Source: Callorhinus ursinus (taxonomy: Eukaryota; Chordata; Mammalia; Carnivora; Otariidae). Taken from it: a DNA stretch of 64,000 nt. Positions 33,301 to 44,645 of the stretch are shown in pieces (positions within the stretch are counted from its first letter, which is position 1; each line of letters begins with the position of its first letter). The translations under genes were made by a program, and so were the position numbers. The DNA lies in NCBI RefSeq assembly GCF_003265705.1, contig NW_020312785.1, positions 24,035,102 through 24,099,101 of the forward strand. Direction: 5' to 3'. The notes under the pieces are model-generated. The model was not told the origin of the DNA, made no database searches, and saw only the letters and a list, made by a program, of their open reading frames with translations.

Positions 33301-35689
33301 CAAATTTCACGTTAAAATATCTTCTTCCAGCGTTTATGACCCATAATCCTGTTCATTTCTCTCCTTTACCTATTTCAGTCTTCCGCCACCCACCACCCCT
33401 CACTAATTTTTAACTGGCACTTCTCATTTCGTCATATGTGCTAACTTTCAAAAGAAAGGGAAAGTAAATTATACATACTAAGATATAAATGTTTCTATTT
33501 TGTTAACTTCAGGGACAACTCCCAGGGTGGTGACTTTTACATCTCTTTGCAGCTATTCTGTCTCTTCTGTATGTAGTTATGTTTTATACATATTGTTGGT
33601 TTAAATTGAACTCAGATGGACATAAATGAGAACATCCTGGTCATTCAACATGAAACAAAGGAACATCCAACTGTTTATTTTGTGTGTGTGTCTAAGATGA
33701 TATAACATAAACACTTATTTTTTTAAAAGATTTAGCTAACTCTGTGTGACACATTAAATTAATTTGTTTTTAAGATTTCTAAGTATTTTTCATTGAAAGT
33801 AAAAAATTCTATCTTTCTCAGCGTTCAAGTTTTGCACCTGATAATAATAGAAAAAAAAAAAACACTATTTCCGTTTCCTAGTGAAAGGTTTTAAAGTCCT
33901 AAAAGTATATTCCCCTGATACTTGTAATTTACTATTACTATTACTCCACTTCTGAAATTAAGGAAATCCTTTGGAATGACCTCATTTTTTATTCTTTCTG
34001 AATGACCCACTTTGATGGGGTGTCATAATTCCTAATGGTAAGTTTAAAGACAATACTTACAATGTTAAAGCGTAGGCCACAGTTATGACTAGAGAAAACA
34101 CACACACACAACTCAACATTTAGCATTCTTACTTCAGAATACTTCAAACTTATGATTTCTTTTAATGTGTGTTTTTGCTGTGTGTTTGTGTTCTCCTAAT
34201 TGCAAACTTGAGAACAGAGTTTGCCCAGTTGCAATCTTGAATAACAATCTGGAAATGTTTGAAATCAAGGAGGCCAGATGCAGAAACACTGTTGAACAAT
34301 CAATCTTCCCTTACTTTCAAAACCTCTGTTATTGGACCAGCTTCCTCTAGTATTCTACAGCTGCCCAGTAAAATGACCTTCACCCTTCTGTTCCAATATA
34401 TATTGCTATTATTAACATCGAGTATTTTCTTTCTCCTCACCTGTTATTGTCCTTTTACATCCCCACATTTTTTTCCAATTTCTACTCACTTTAGATAGTA
34501 CTTAAAGTGTGCAGAACCCCAGTAAAATGAATTTGTGCTATTCACATTTGTATGGTAGAACCATTTCATTATACCAAAAGGAAATGCTTTATTAGGCTTT
34601 TTATACCCTTTTGGAAGTGATATTAAATTTTGACAAGGACATCTGATGCTGTTGTAATCCAATAACAAACAACATTTGCCTTTCTATGAAATGCAAAATG
34701 GGACTCCCTGACTCTCAGTGGGTTTTGCTCCATATGTAAGAGTCACGAAGATTTTATTTGAAAAGTTAGAAATATGTAGAATGTTTAATCTAAGTCTATG
34801 TGAAATTATTTTTCTAGATAATCAAAATCTCCTTTGGAATGTAAGTGCCTCCTGAATTAGAGGTACAAAGGAATACTAAAATGCCCTTCCTTATTAAAAT
34901 AGTAATAGAAAATGAAAATTCCAAAGCCTTTGATAATAGTATTACGTGTCTCAATTTCAAGACTACATTTGAGGATATAGTCTTGAAGCAGATAAACTTC
35001 ATTTTTTCATGTTCTGGCCTAGAGTTAGTGAAGACCATAATGATCAGCATTAACCCAGTAAAATGGCACACCACTAGCCAGATTATGTGGGGTGCGTGTG
35101 TATGTATGTGTGTGAAAGAGAGACACACAGAGAGAGAGAGACAGAGAGAGATGTTCAAAATCAGATTTGTTTTGATGGTTTCTTTAGTGGAGGATAACTT
35201 CAAACGAATGGCCATCTCTCATTTTTCCTTTGGGCTAAAATGTTTGACCACTTCTGCTGTTTCAATCTTGACTTTAAGACATGACTGTAGTTCCCCCACC
35301 CAGAAGATGAAAGCTTGGATTTGATTTGGTGTGTTGCTGTGTTGGTAAAATGTAGATAATGCTCAATAGTTGAGCTGCCTGATTTATCTTTCTCTCAATT
35401 CTCCTGCTTAAAATAATATAAATTTTATGAAGGGCAGAAATAACATAAAGGAATAATTATTATGACTGCAGGGAGATAACTTCCAGAACCACAGCTTATA
35501 GTAAATTTACAATTACATCAGCTTAGACTTTTCTTTTATGACATGTTAACCAAGTAACATGTTTGGTTGGGGTAAAAAATGCTTCCGATTATAAAAGGAC
35601 ATTGTAATAAGCAGTCTGTTGTTTACTTATAGGCTGAGATTTCATTTTCCACCAATGCCAGTCAATGGGGAGAGACACAGTTTGAACGG
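30369..35689. other. Long interval without recognised elements
   Basis: About 5.3 kb with no carnivore SINE, L1 or named old repeat that I can see. It contains CA/TG-rich tracts at about 32368-32403 and 34097-34112 and a GT/GA simple region at 35093-35150. The longest open frame of the window (159 codons, plus, 34845-35324) overlaps a 133-codon minus frame. Both pass through the simple repeat and match no family, so I do not call them genes. Confidence 0.5.
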
Positions 35690-37035
35690 TTAAATGGCCT
35701 CTCTGAGGGTAGGACTGATCCCTAAAATGCTTAAGCCCCTCTGTCCTATTTCCTTAACCTCAGATCTGTTCATCTTAATAGCACTGTCTTTCTATATAAC
35801 CCAGAATTTCCCCCCCCCCTTAATCTGCTTATTCCTGGGGTCTGCACCCTTACTCAGTCTTAAAGTAGTCCTTTGGTATTGTCCTCTCGACATCTCTCTC
35901 TACTATAAACTCTCTTGCTTACACATATCCTGAGGCTTTTCCTAGAATGTTATCTTAATCTTATCACTAACTGAAATTTGATTCTATTCTAAGAACACTC
36001 AATCCTGTAACCTTCTTAAAAGAAAGAACACTTAATTTTCTATATTCGTTGGTTCTTGGGTCCTAGAGGTAGGGTCCACATTCTTTATGTTCCATGCCTT
36101 TATTTCTAGAACAGTACCTTTCCTCTTTTTGGCAAAGGTATTTTTCTTTTTCAGAGGCGCATCCCATCCAATTAAACGACATCTCTGTGCTGTCATCTGA
36201 TTTTCTCCTAGTCACTCCCCGCATTAACAAAAGATATTGAGCTATTCTATTTATTCCCTGCCATTATCCTGGGGGATTTCAACATCCATGTGGAAAAGCT
36301 ATCCATGACCCTGAGTTCCAAAAAATATGAGCCTAAACTAAATTTGAATTTTGTCATCAGACATAATTCGATCTTATCTAAATTCTGTGATTTCAGTATA
36401 TTGGTTTGTTACTCCATAATGTTATTCCATTTTGTCCACAATGAAAACTGAGCTCCTAACTGCTCAAAATTCTCCCAATTGCTTAGTTTCAAAATTTAAC
36501 TGAACCACAACACTGCTTAGCAGTCCTTTGAATTTTTCTCTTGTTGGTTCCTTTTGAGTTCCCCATGATAAAAACTTTCACCATTATTGGCACCTTATGG
36601 GCACCTCATCATAGTACACTGGGACTTTCACAGTATAGCCCATGCCAAATTTCACCTCCCACTTGACATTCCTCAGCGATATTTTCCAGCTTGCATACTG
36701 TTTCTTTAGCTCTGCCAGACACTCTTCCCCGTCCATGTCTGGTAACCTCCAAACCCATCTTCCAAGATCTACCTTAAGCCTTTCCCCTTATTATGTTTTC
36801 TGTGTTTCTCCCAAAGATTTGGTACTTCTTCAACAAAATGCTATAAGACTTTTAGATATGGTAATTTCTCTAATTATATACGTTCCCAAACTCCCATCCC
36901 TTAGGATCCCTTAGTGGGATGTAAGTCCTCAGTAACAAGGGCTATTCTAATTACATTTGTACTTTAGCATCCAGCATCGTACCAGGCTTACTGTAGGTTG
37001 TAAATATATTATTGTTAAATAAATGCTCATGGATT
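35690..37035 (+). mobile_element. L2 LINE with internal deletion
   Basis: The 5' portion reads like the decayed L2 endonuclease region: a frame near 35758 gives SDLFILIALS, and 36272-36297 encodes GDFNIHVE-like residues ('GGGGGATTTCAACATCCATG'). From about 36640 it becomes the L2 3' end ('CAGTAACAAGGGCTATTC', 'CCAGCATCGTACCAGGC', 'ATTGTTAAATAAATG'). The reverse-transcriptase core that should lie between is absent, so this is an internally deleted copy or two adjacent L2 pieces. Confidence 0.62.
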
Positions 37036-40000
37036 ATGGTCACCTTTAGATAGACTACCATAAACCTCTGGAAAGATTTTTTGGGTTGAAATCAACTAGA
37101 TTCTCCATACTTATGTGCATTCCTATGATGGAGCACCCCAAATCACAGTAAGTTTTCCACATGGAAGCAAGACATCTGATCAGTTTCACCAAGCATTTAA
37201 AAAAAGGGCAAGATACTTATCCACTCTGCAAAGCTGATTTGGGGCAATTAAGAATAGTTGATTCTGAGTTCTTATTTGCTTGGATTCAGAATGGTATATA
37301 CAACAAATTACGATCTTTTAATCTGAAATTCAAATTGTGGTATAAGAAAATAGTTCAGATAATTTGGGGCTGAACATTCTGTATATACTTGTGCTTTGAA
37401 AACTGTTTATCACACAATATGAAGGATGAATGAATGAATAGCCAGTACCAGGCTTTAAAAAATATAATTCACTTAAGTTTGTATAGCTATGGATATTTTA
37501 ATTTTTATTGTCATACAGTTATTATTTACAACCAGTAAGGCAGTAAATATGCCAGCCTAATTCAGAAGAAAAAGTAGGTAGTCCTTAGAGAGCTCTTTTA
37601 ATGAAGGGGAATCCTTTCTGTCCCACTCCCAAAACTGTAATAAAAAGAACAAAATACATAAAATCTGAAGTCTATGGGTTTGGTGGATTTAGATAAAGGC
37701 GAAACTAAAATTGTATATGTCTGAGTCTAAGTTTCATGTTTTAAAATCAAAATGATTCTGTTAACATATGCATATATAAAAGTAAAAAGAAATTGAAAAC
37801 AAGATTGACAAAACAGACACAAGCAAGTATGACATCCATATGAGCAAATCCTATGAATGAACATTAAACCCAGTTTTTGGCAATCAAGTTGAAGAATGGA
37901 ATCATATTTTCAAATTCATTCCATGCGGGGAAGGGGCAAAGATCCCTCTTACCAAACTTGGTCAAAAATTTCTTATGAGAAGCATTGGGTAAGGCACATG
38001 AGTGCTGACACAGATTCATTTATTTATTACCTCATTTAAAAGTTAAAATGAAACTCAATGATGCATCAATAATCAATTTTCCTTAGATTAGAAAGTAGAA
38101 TATATGGAAATGAACCATCTTTTACATAACTTCACATTTATAGGAACAGAGTTGGGCCAATTACCACATATACAAGACGTAAATGATTAAAGGTAGCATT
38201 CTGTGTGCAGACTTAGCAATAGAATTTCCATTTTAAGATGCAATTTAGTTTCTGGAAGAAAAGGAACATTGAGTTACTGGGATCACTTGATGCCCATCAT
38301 TTGCTGAACCAAGACTTTATGTTTGAATCTCACTTGCCCAATCCTGAACATGTTCTGTAGGATTCTTAGGAAGCAGAAGTTACATAGATTTCCAATTGAA
38401 ATGGTTATGTCTTATTTTAAGGCAATTTAAGGAGACTAGCTTAGTTCCAGGCCATATTTCCACTAGGAGTTTATGTTATATGAAAAGAGGCTGTGGGCCA
38501 TGGGGGGGTCAGACCAGTCTCTTGAGAGGGGCTTTAAATTCTAAAAGGGGCTCAGAAACTAATGCTAAGTGCTTATAGAATCACTGACTTTGAATCAGAA
38601 CCATATCTTTTTGAGAGTTATCATTCCCCAACTTTTGTTGCTACTCCAAAAGATGTTCAAACTGTAAAACATTACACGTTGCTTTTGGTACCTTTAATCT
38701 TATGAAAACTAGTTTTTAATGTTACGTGTTTATGACAGAATTGAAAATGTTGTTATCACAGTCCTTTAAGGCAAATTTAATTATTAAGACTCAGAAAATC
38801 CCAAAGTCTAATCTCAATTCTGCTTTGGCTTTAACAAGTTTGCTTTGATTTATTTATTTTCAAATAGAAGATGTGGTTGGCGTTCAGATGAAACTCTAAT
38901 TTACTTCTCTTTTCTCTGGAAAACTAAGCAGATAGCCTAATTACACATTTTTTTGGAACTGCATAAAGTATAAACATTCAAAATAAACTGTTGGAAATAT
39001 TCACTTGAACTCAATTTCCTTTTAAGCAGTCTAGTTGAGCCCAGTGCTCTTCAATGGGTCATTTGTTATGTCAACCCACTGTAGAGTACATCAAAGGGTC
39101 TTGTCACTAATTGATTACATTTCTCTACCGCCATGATTCACAGTGCTATAGGGACAATTACATAACTGACTTTTGCAAAACTGTGAGTTTAAGTAAACAC
39201 AGTTCTTTGTTATTATGATCTCAAATGGGCATATGCACAGTACATATCATAATATGTAACTAGATCTTGCTACATTGTCTATCTAACTTGTGACTCACAA
39301 AAAAATCCTTCTTTTGTGGCAACTGGAGTTCTGGGGAACAGCTGCTGATCTCACACTGAAATTAAAAACATTTGAGTTGTTTTGATTTATGTTAGCTCCC
39401 ATGGGAAGAGAGAAATGAAAAATGGATGCTTCATGTAAACAAAATACCATTTCTTCAAGCTGTATAAAGAAATTGTTCTAAGTTTACTGACACATTTCAT
39501 TTACTGAAATATAGTGAGATCCTGTTACTATATTGTTAGAAGGGAGGATGACTAACAATATTCTAATAAACCAACCGCTAGGATTTTCTTTTAATCAACA
39601 GTGTTCTGGAGGTACGACTTTAGCATCCCACCTCTGAAATCCAAGTCCGCATAATGTCAGTACGATGTTGTAATGGAAGGCAACCAGCAATGGAGATCAT
39701 TCAAGTGATGTACTCTTAGGAAAGCCTAAAAAAAATCAATTTCTCTTTTGTATAGGAGTTCTCAGAAGAGAAAGTCCAATGTCTTAAACTTCCATGTTTT
39801 ACTGTATGTGAAATTGTTTGTAAAAGGATTAGTGAAATAGAGAAATATTGTTTTAATACTGATAATTGTTTAAATTAAGTTCACTAAAATTGACTTCTGT
39901 AATATGTGTATATTTTTTAAAATATATCAGTTTACTTCATATACCTCTTGGGGGGGAGGAGTAGGTCCTTTTACAATCAGAATTCTCTTAGGATCTCGTG

Positions 40001-41037
40001 AAAACAGATCATCAAGAGCAACCTATAACCACACCAGCTGGCGTGATTGATTGGCAACACAGGAACAAAAAGCCTTTGGGTTTAAAGGTACATTTCCCTC
40101 CTCCCCCACTTAGTTCATTCTATACTCTTTATTTGACTTTTTTTTTGTTTTTGTTTTTTTTTTTTTTCCAAAATGGTCCCTGACCCTGGTGAGATCCTGA
40201 AGGATCAAGCACATTATAAATGATAATATGCCTCCCCTCAGGAAGCAGGGTTTAAGAGTCAGAATTTTTCAGTAGTCCATGTTGTCTATTTCTCTATTTT
40301 ATGGTCCCTTTGAAAAGACTGAACTGTTCTTTTTATCAAATGGTAATGAAATATTACTTTAGCATGGGAGTAGAATTTCTTTGTTTAATTTTGGGATATC
40401 CTGAAACAGAATGCCAGCTTATCCTTAAACTTCCTCTAAAATAGTTTTAAAATCACCAGACAAAAAGTTGTTGTTTCTTTTAATGGGTAAAAATATGTAA
40501 AACAAGCTTTAAATTATTTAAAATTAATAATTTATGAGTGAAAGTTCTTCATTAAGATTTTTTAAAAAAATTAATAAGCAGGAAGATAACTTGGATTTTA
40601 ATAATACTACTGAAAGAATTCCACTAATTGAGTACTCTATGAAGAATTTTACTCGAAAATATCCATTTTCAACTCTTTTGTATAAGGAAATTAGAGGTTA
40701 AAGCCTGTTATTACCCAAGTATCTGAGTAATACAAAGATTTCAAGGATATAAATTGAGTATCAATAGTTCCTTTGAATTTATTGTATTAAGAAAACATCT
40801 TCATGTAAATCTAACAGATTTAATAAACACACACAAAGAAGCTAGATACCTTCTTTTGGCACAATTGAACTTTCCATTCCTGTGCATTATGGCAACATAG
40901 TATGTCATTGAGGTTACACAGCTGTATTTTTTTTTATTACCAAATGTATATCATCAGGTATATTGAAGTTTAGGTCACATGAGCAGAGATCAGTCTTCAT
41001 GCTCTCAATAAATTTCTTTAGATATAATGGATTTTAG
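37036..41037. other. Long interval without recognised elements
   Basis: About 4 kb with no named repeat or gene. Notable runs: poly-T with G interruptions at 40138-40168 and a G-rich run at 39950-39959. CpG-bearing text at 39600-39690 is not part of any repeat I know. Confidence 0.5.
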
Positions 41038-41230
41038 AGAAAAGAGCCTAAGTTTTGGAATTGTAGAGACCCAGTTTAAATTCTGACTATAAAATTGACT
41101 GGTCTGATATTCAGTAAATTATTTAACTCTCTGGGTCCTGAATTTTTCACCAAGAAAGGGGATTAATATGTGGCTTATTGGGAACTGAGAAGCTATGTAA
41201 AGGACTTGGCTAAATTCCTGACACATGGTG
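41038..41230 (+). mobile_element. MIR SINE
   Basis: Sense MIR in order: 'GAGCCTAAGTTTTGGAATTG', 'CCCAGTTTAAATTCTGAC', 'TTATTTAACTCTCTGGGTCC' and 'GGACTTGGCTAAATTCCTGA' then 'CACATGGTGAAGG'. Confidence 0.75.
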
Positions 41231-41800
41231 AAGGTGGCATCCTTATCATTTCTTAGAGAAATAAGTCGTCCATGTTATTATATATGTGCTTCCAAATTTT
41301 TAAGTTAAAAAAAATTTAAAATTAGTACTGTTATCATTGCTTGCTTGATATGATTTGAAAATAAGTAATTAAAACTATAAAGTGCTTTCTAATGAATATA
41401 CTCATTTGAGGAGGAAATATTACACCTGAGGTAAAATAATATTTTTTTAATTGGAAGAAATTAAAATGAGAAAACAAGAGATTTTATTTTTTGCATATTT
41501 ACATGAATTCTTGCCAATTCAATGGAATCCATCTGTAAGTTTTAGGAGAGTTTAGAATTGTAAATAAAAGTGGCAAGGTGCATTACAAATTAATTACTTC
41601 CTTCCAGAAGGCTTGTGCTTATACTTTTCTTCAAGCAAATCCTTTGTGCTAAGGAGCGCTCCTTATTTGTAATAACTTAAAATTCTAGGCCTAAAGGTAA
41701 ATACCTATTTGTAGTTTTTCACCCACTGTAGAAACCTTACCCTGTGAGTTGCTATTTGCCCTCGGCATGCTTCATTAGTTCATTTAAAATAATCATATGC
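41231..41800. other. Unassigned AT-rich DNA
   Basis: Nothing recognised before the 60-bp duplication. Confidence 0.5.
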
Positions 41801-41918
41801 ATTCCAATGGATGGAAACACCTAATAAATTTTCCAAAACAATAATAAAATATAAATGATTATTCCAATGAGTGGAAATATATAATAAATGTTCTAAAACA
41901 ACAATAAAAAGAAGGATT
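41801..41918. repeat. Two-copy 60-bp tandem duplication
   Basis: Unit 1 (41801-41860) and unit 2 (41861-41918) align along their length. Both start ATTCCAATG, share 'TGGAAA', 'TAATAAAT', 'AAAACAA' and 'AATAAAA', and differ by scattered substitutions. Because the period is a multiple of three, an open minus-strand frame carries two related 20-residue segments (FIVVLEHLLY and FIIVLENLLG). I regard that frame as chance. Confidence 0.85.
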
Positions 41919-43685
41919 TTTTCCCTTTTATCTTCAAAAGCTGATAGCTGTTCTGTAACCATTTTTAAATAAAGGCATATACCTAAAGAAAATAAGAAAT
42001 GGGCAATACTGGGCTATGGAGCTGACCCTGGAAACAAACTTACAATAAGAAAAGACTTCTAATTTCATTAAACTAATATAACAGAATCCTAGCACACAAG
42101 TGTGATACTTTAGAACAGGTACATAAAATGTTATCTCTGTTGATTGTATGAGTTCTACTCACTCACCCACTAGCTACAAATATTGTCTTACAAAGTTACA
42201 TTCCACAATACTCCAATCAGGAGATAAGTAGAATGGTTAATGAGAACAGATACACCACCCAGGGTTTATTTTTGTCCAGAGTAAAATGAAGGGGCCAGAC
42301 AAAATTCCAGGAACTGAACGTCAGTACAGGAACTATATACGCCATACGCATGTCTGCGTAATCTAATCAGCCGCTGCTCTCCTTTGCATACACAACTCTT
42401 GCTTCCTTCTGAGTATTTCCACATTTACACTGCTTGCCACCTGATACGGTTCATTAAGTTAAAATAAGGTGATGAGAGTTGAGAATGGTATTCTCTCCAA
42501 TTTATACTCTGCTTTTGAGCAGAACCCTGAAAGAGGTCAAGATGCTTTACAATACTGAACTATAGTACTTACTACTACTTGGTTCATGCTGCTTTTAAGA
42601 GCTAGGTATATAATGAGTACAATCTAAAAAATTATTTCATTAAAGTAAGAGATATCTCCCTAATTCTCTCATTTAGGACTCTATTATTTCATACTTTCTG
42701 TGTAGAGCTAGCCCCTTTGACCAAATTGTAATCAGCGGCCCCAAAGACTCAATTAAATTCTCGTTTAAACTTATTTTGTCTGAATTGATTGAACAAACCA
42801 AACATTATATACTTAGACACTAAAAGAAAATATTGTTTTAAAACCAGTAATATTGGAAGAAGAGAAACTAAAGAGTTTCCCTGTGTTCTTCAAGGTATAA
42901 TTTTTATCTACAACACTGTGCAATCTTGTATAGTGAAAGTTACAATAATTTATCACAAAGAGAGAGAGAGAATATTTCATCGATATCACCTGTTGCATCT
43001 AAGTTGGCATCACATGAAGGAATTACAAGCAACTTGGAAAATGAGTATGGGTGATTACATGTGGTATTGGGTTTAATTTGCAATTCTCTTTTTACATTAA
43101 CTAAAGAGAAACTGTGAGCCCAATCATGAGGATGCTTTCCTTCACCCATAATTATGGAGAATATAATCCCTTTTTGCTAAGTGTGAAAAAACTACCCAAG
43201 AAAGTTAATAGTTCAGTTTAACTCTGAAAGTTGGGAGCAGGGCAGGAAAGGAAAAATAAAGCTTCTGTTCTATGTTCTGATGAGAACCACACAATGCTTC
43301 TAAAAGGATGGTGGTCAAAGACTTCTTGATAGACCTCAGTTTTCATTTTCTAAATGTCTCATTTGTCTTAAACAATAAAATGAAACTTTAATTGTAAAAT
43401 CCTTTTGATAATGTAAGGCATTAAACAGATGCAAGGGGTTATTAGTTAATTAAAACAAAAGAAGTTGGAATCAGTAATCCAAATAATTTTTTTTCTTTGA
43501 TGACTTTATTCTATCCTGAAAGTGGATTAATATCCAATAAGAAACTAACTGGTTAATGACTGGATTAATTATGGACTACACTGTATTTAATTTAGAAGGG
43601 GTGATAAAGGTATGTGTGCATCATAGAAAACTGGCAAGAATCCATGTAGTAATCCTACCTTTCATTAAACACACACACAAACACT
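41919..43685. other. Unassigned non-coding DNA
   Basis: No named repeat. A small CpG-containing patch lies at 42330-42400 ('ATACGCCATACGCATGTCTG', 'AATCAGCCGCTGCTC') with an octamer-like TTTGCAT at 42384. A GA run lies at 42957-42971. A 95-codon plus-strand frame at 42789-43076 has no recognisable motif. Confidence 0.5.
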
Positions 43686-44480
43686 CAGGAGGTTTATTGA
43701 TGTATAGTTGACATACTATAAACTGTACATATTTAAAATGTACAATTTGATAAGTTTCAATATATGTATCTACCTATGAAATTCTCACCATGATCAAGAT
43801 AATGAACATTTCCATGTTCCAAATGTTTCTCTGTGCTTCTTTGTATCCCTTTTCTATCTCTTGTCCCTCCCCATCCCAAGCAACCATTCATCTACTTTCT
43901 GTTACATTAGATTGCAGTTCCTAGAATTTTATGTGTGTGTAAATTAAAATTATATAATATATAATTATATATACATATAATTCTTTTCCTAGTTTCTTTA
44001 TTTTAAAAAAGATTTATTTGTTATTTTAAAGAGAGAGAGAGAGAGAGACAGAGATAGAGAGAGAGAGAAACTTTAGCAGACTCCTGCTGAGCATGGAGCT
44101 GGACAAGTGGCTCCACTCAGGGCTCCATCTCATGCCCCTGAGATCACAGCCTGAGCTTAAAACAAGAGTTTGATGCTCAAGTGACTGTACCATCCAGGCG
44201 CTCTCTTGCCTAGCTTCTTTTACTCATCATAATAATTTTGGGAAATTCATCTATAATTTAATGTATTCTTTTTAGTTGCTGAGTACTATTCCATTGTATA
44301 AGTATACCACATTCGATCTATTCTTATGTTGATATACATTTGAAGTGTTTCCAGATTTGCATTATTATAATTAAAGCTGCTGTGAACCCCCAAGCACATC
44401 TTTATGTGGACATATGCTTTAATTTCTGTTGGGCAAAATACTTAGGAGTGGAATGACTGGATCATGTAGTAGTAAATATT
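43686..44480 (-). mobile_element. Old L1 (L1M-type) 3' end, split by a SINE
   Basis: Antisense ancient L1: 'GGTTTATTGATGTATAGTTG', 'AAAATGTACAATTTGATAAG', 'TCAAGATAATGAACATTTCC', 'CCTAGAATTTTATGTG', then, beyond the SINE, 'GCTGAGTACTATTCCATTGT', 'AAAGCTGCTGTGAAC' and 'TTAGGAGTGGAATGACTGGA'. These correspond to the 3' UTR and the C-terminal end of ORF2. The copy is diverged and frameless. Confidence 0.85.
44001..44205 (-). mobile_element. SINEC, old and diverged
   Basis: Minus-strand copy inside the old L1. The tail 'AAAAAAGATTTATTTGTTAT' leads to an expanded GA tract, 'CAGACTCCTGCTGAGCATGG' and a decayed head ending 'CCATCCAGGCGCTC'. Likely target duplications are CCTAGTTTCTTTA (43988-44000) and CCTAGCTTCTTTTA (44209-44222). 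It is among the most mutated SINE copies here. Confidence 0.88.
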
Positions 44481-44529
44481 TCGCTTTATTGTTTCAAAAT
44501 TCAGAGGCTTCCAATGCATTCATTTCTTT

Positions 44530-44645
44530 TGATATATACAATTTTGTGAGATGAAGGTTATTGTTAGTGGAAGACCATAAGGAAGTTGTGGCTGAGAAGG
44601 GTTAAACTTGCCCCAAGATTCAACAGTAGTGATGGAATAGTATAA
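44530..44645 (-). mobile_element. MIR SINE fragment
   Basis: Antisense MIR: 'TTTTGTGAGATGAAGGTTAT', 'GGAAGTTGTGGCTGAGAAGG' and 'GTTAAACTTGCCCCAAGATT' follow the usual 'gaaactgaggctcagagaggttaagtaacttgcccaaggtc' order. Confidence 0.75.

Noticed and set aside
42330..42400. CpG island or promoter
   Set aside because: Only a few CpGs over about 70 bases, far below island length, with no TATA or initiator context.
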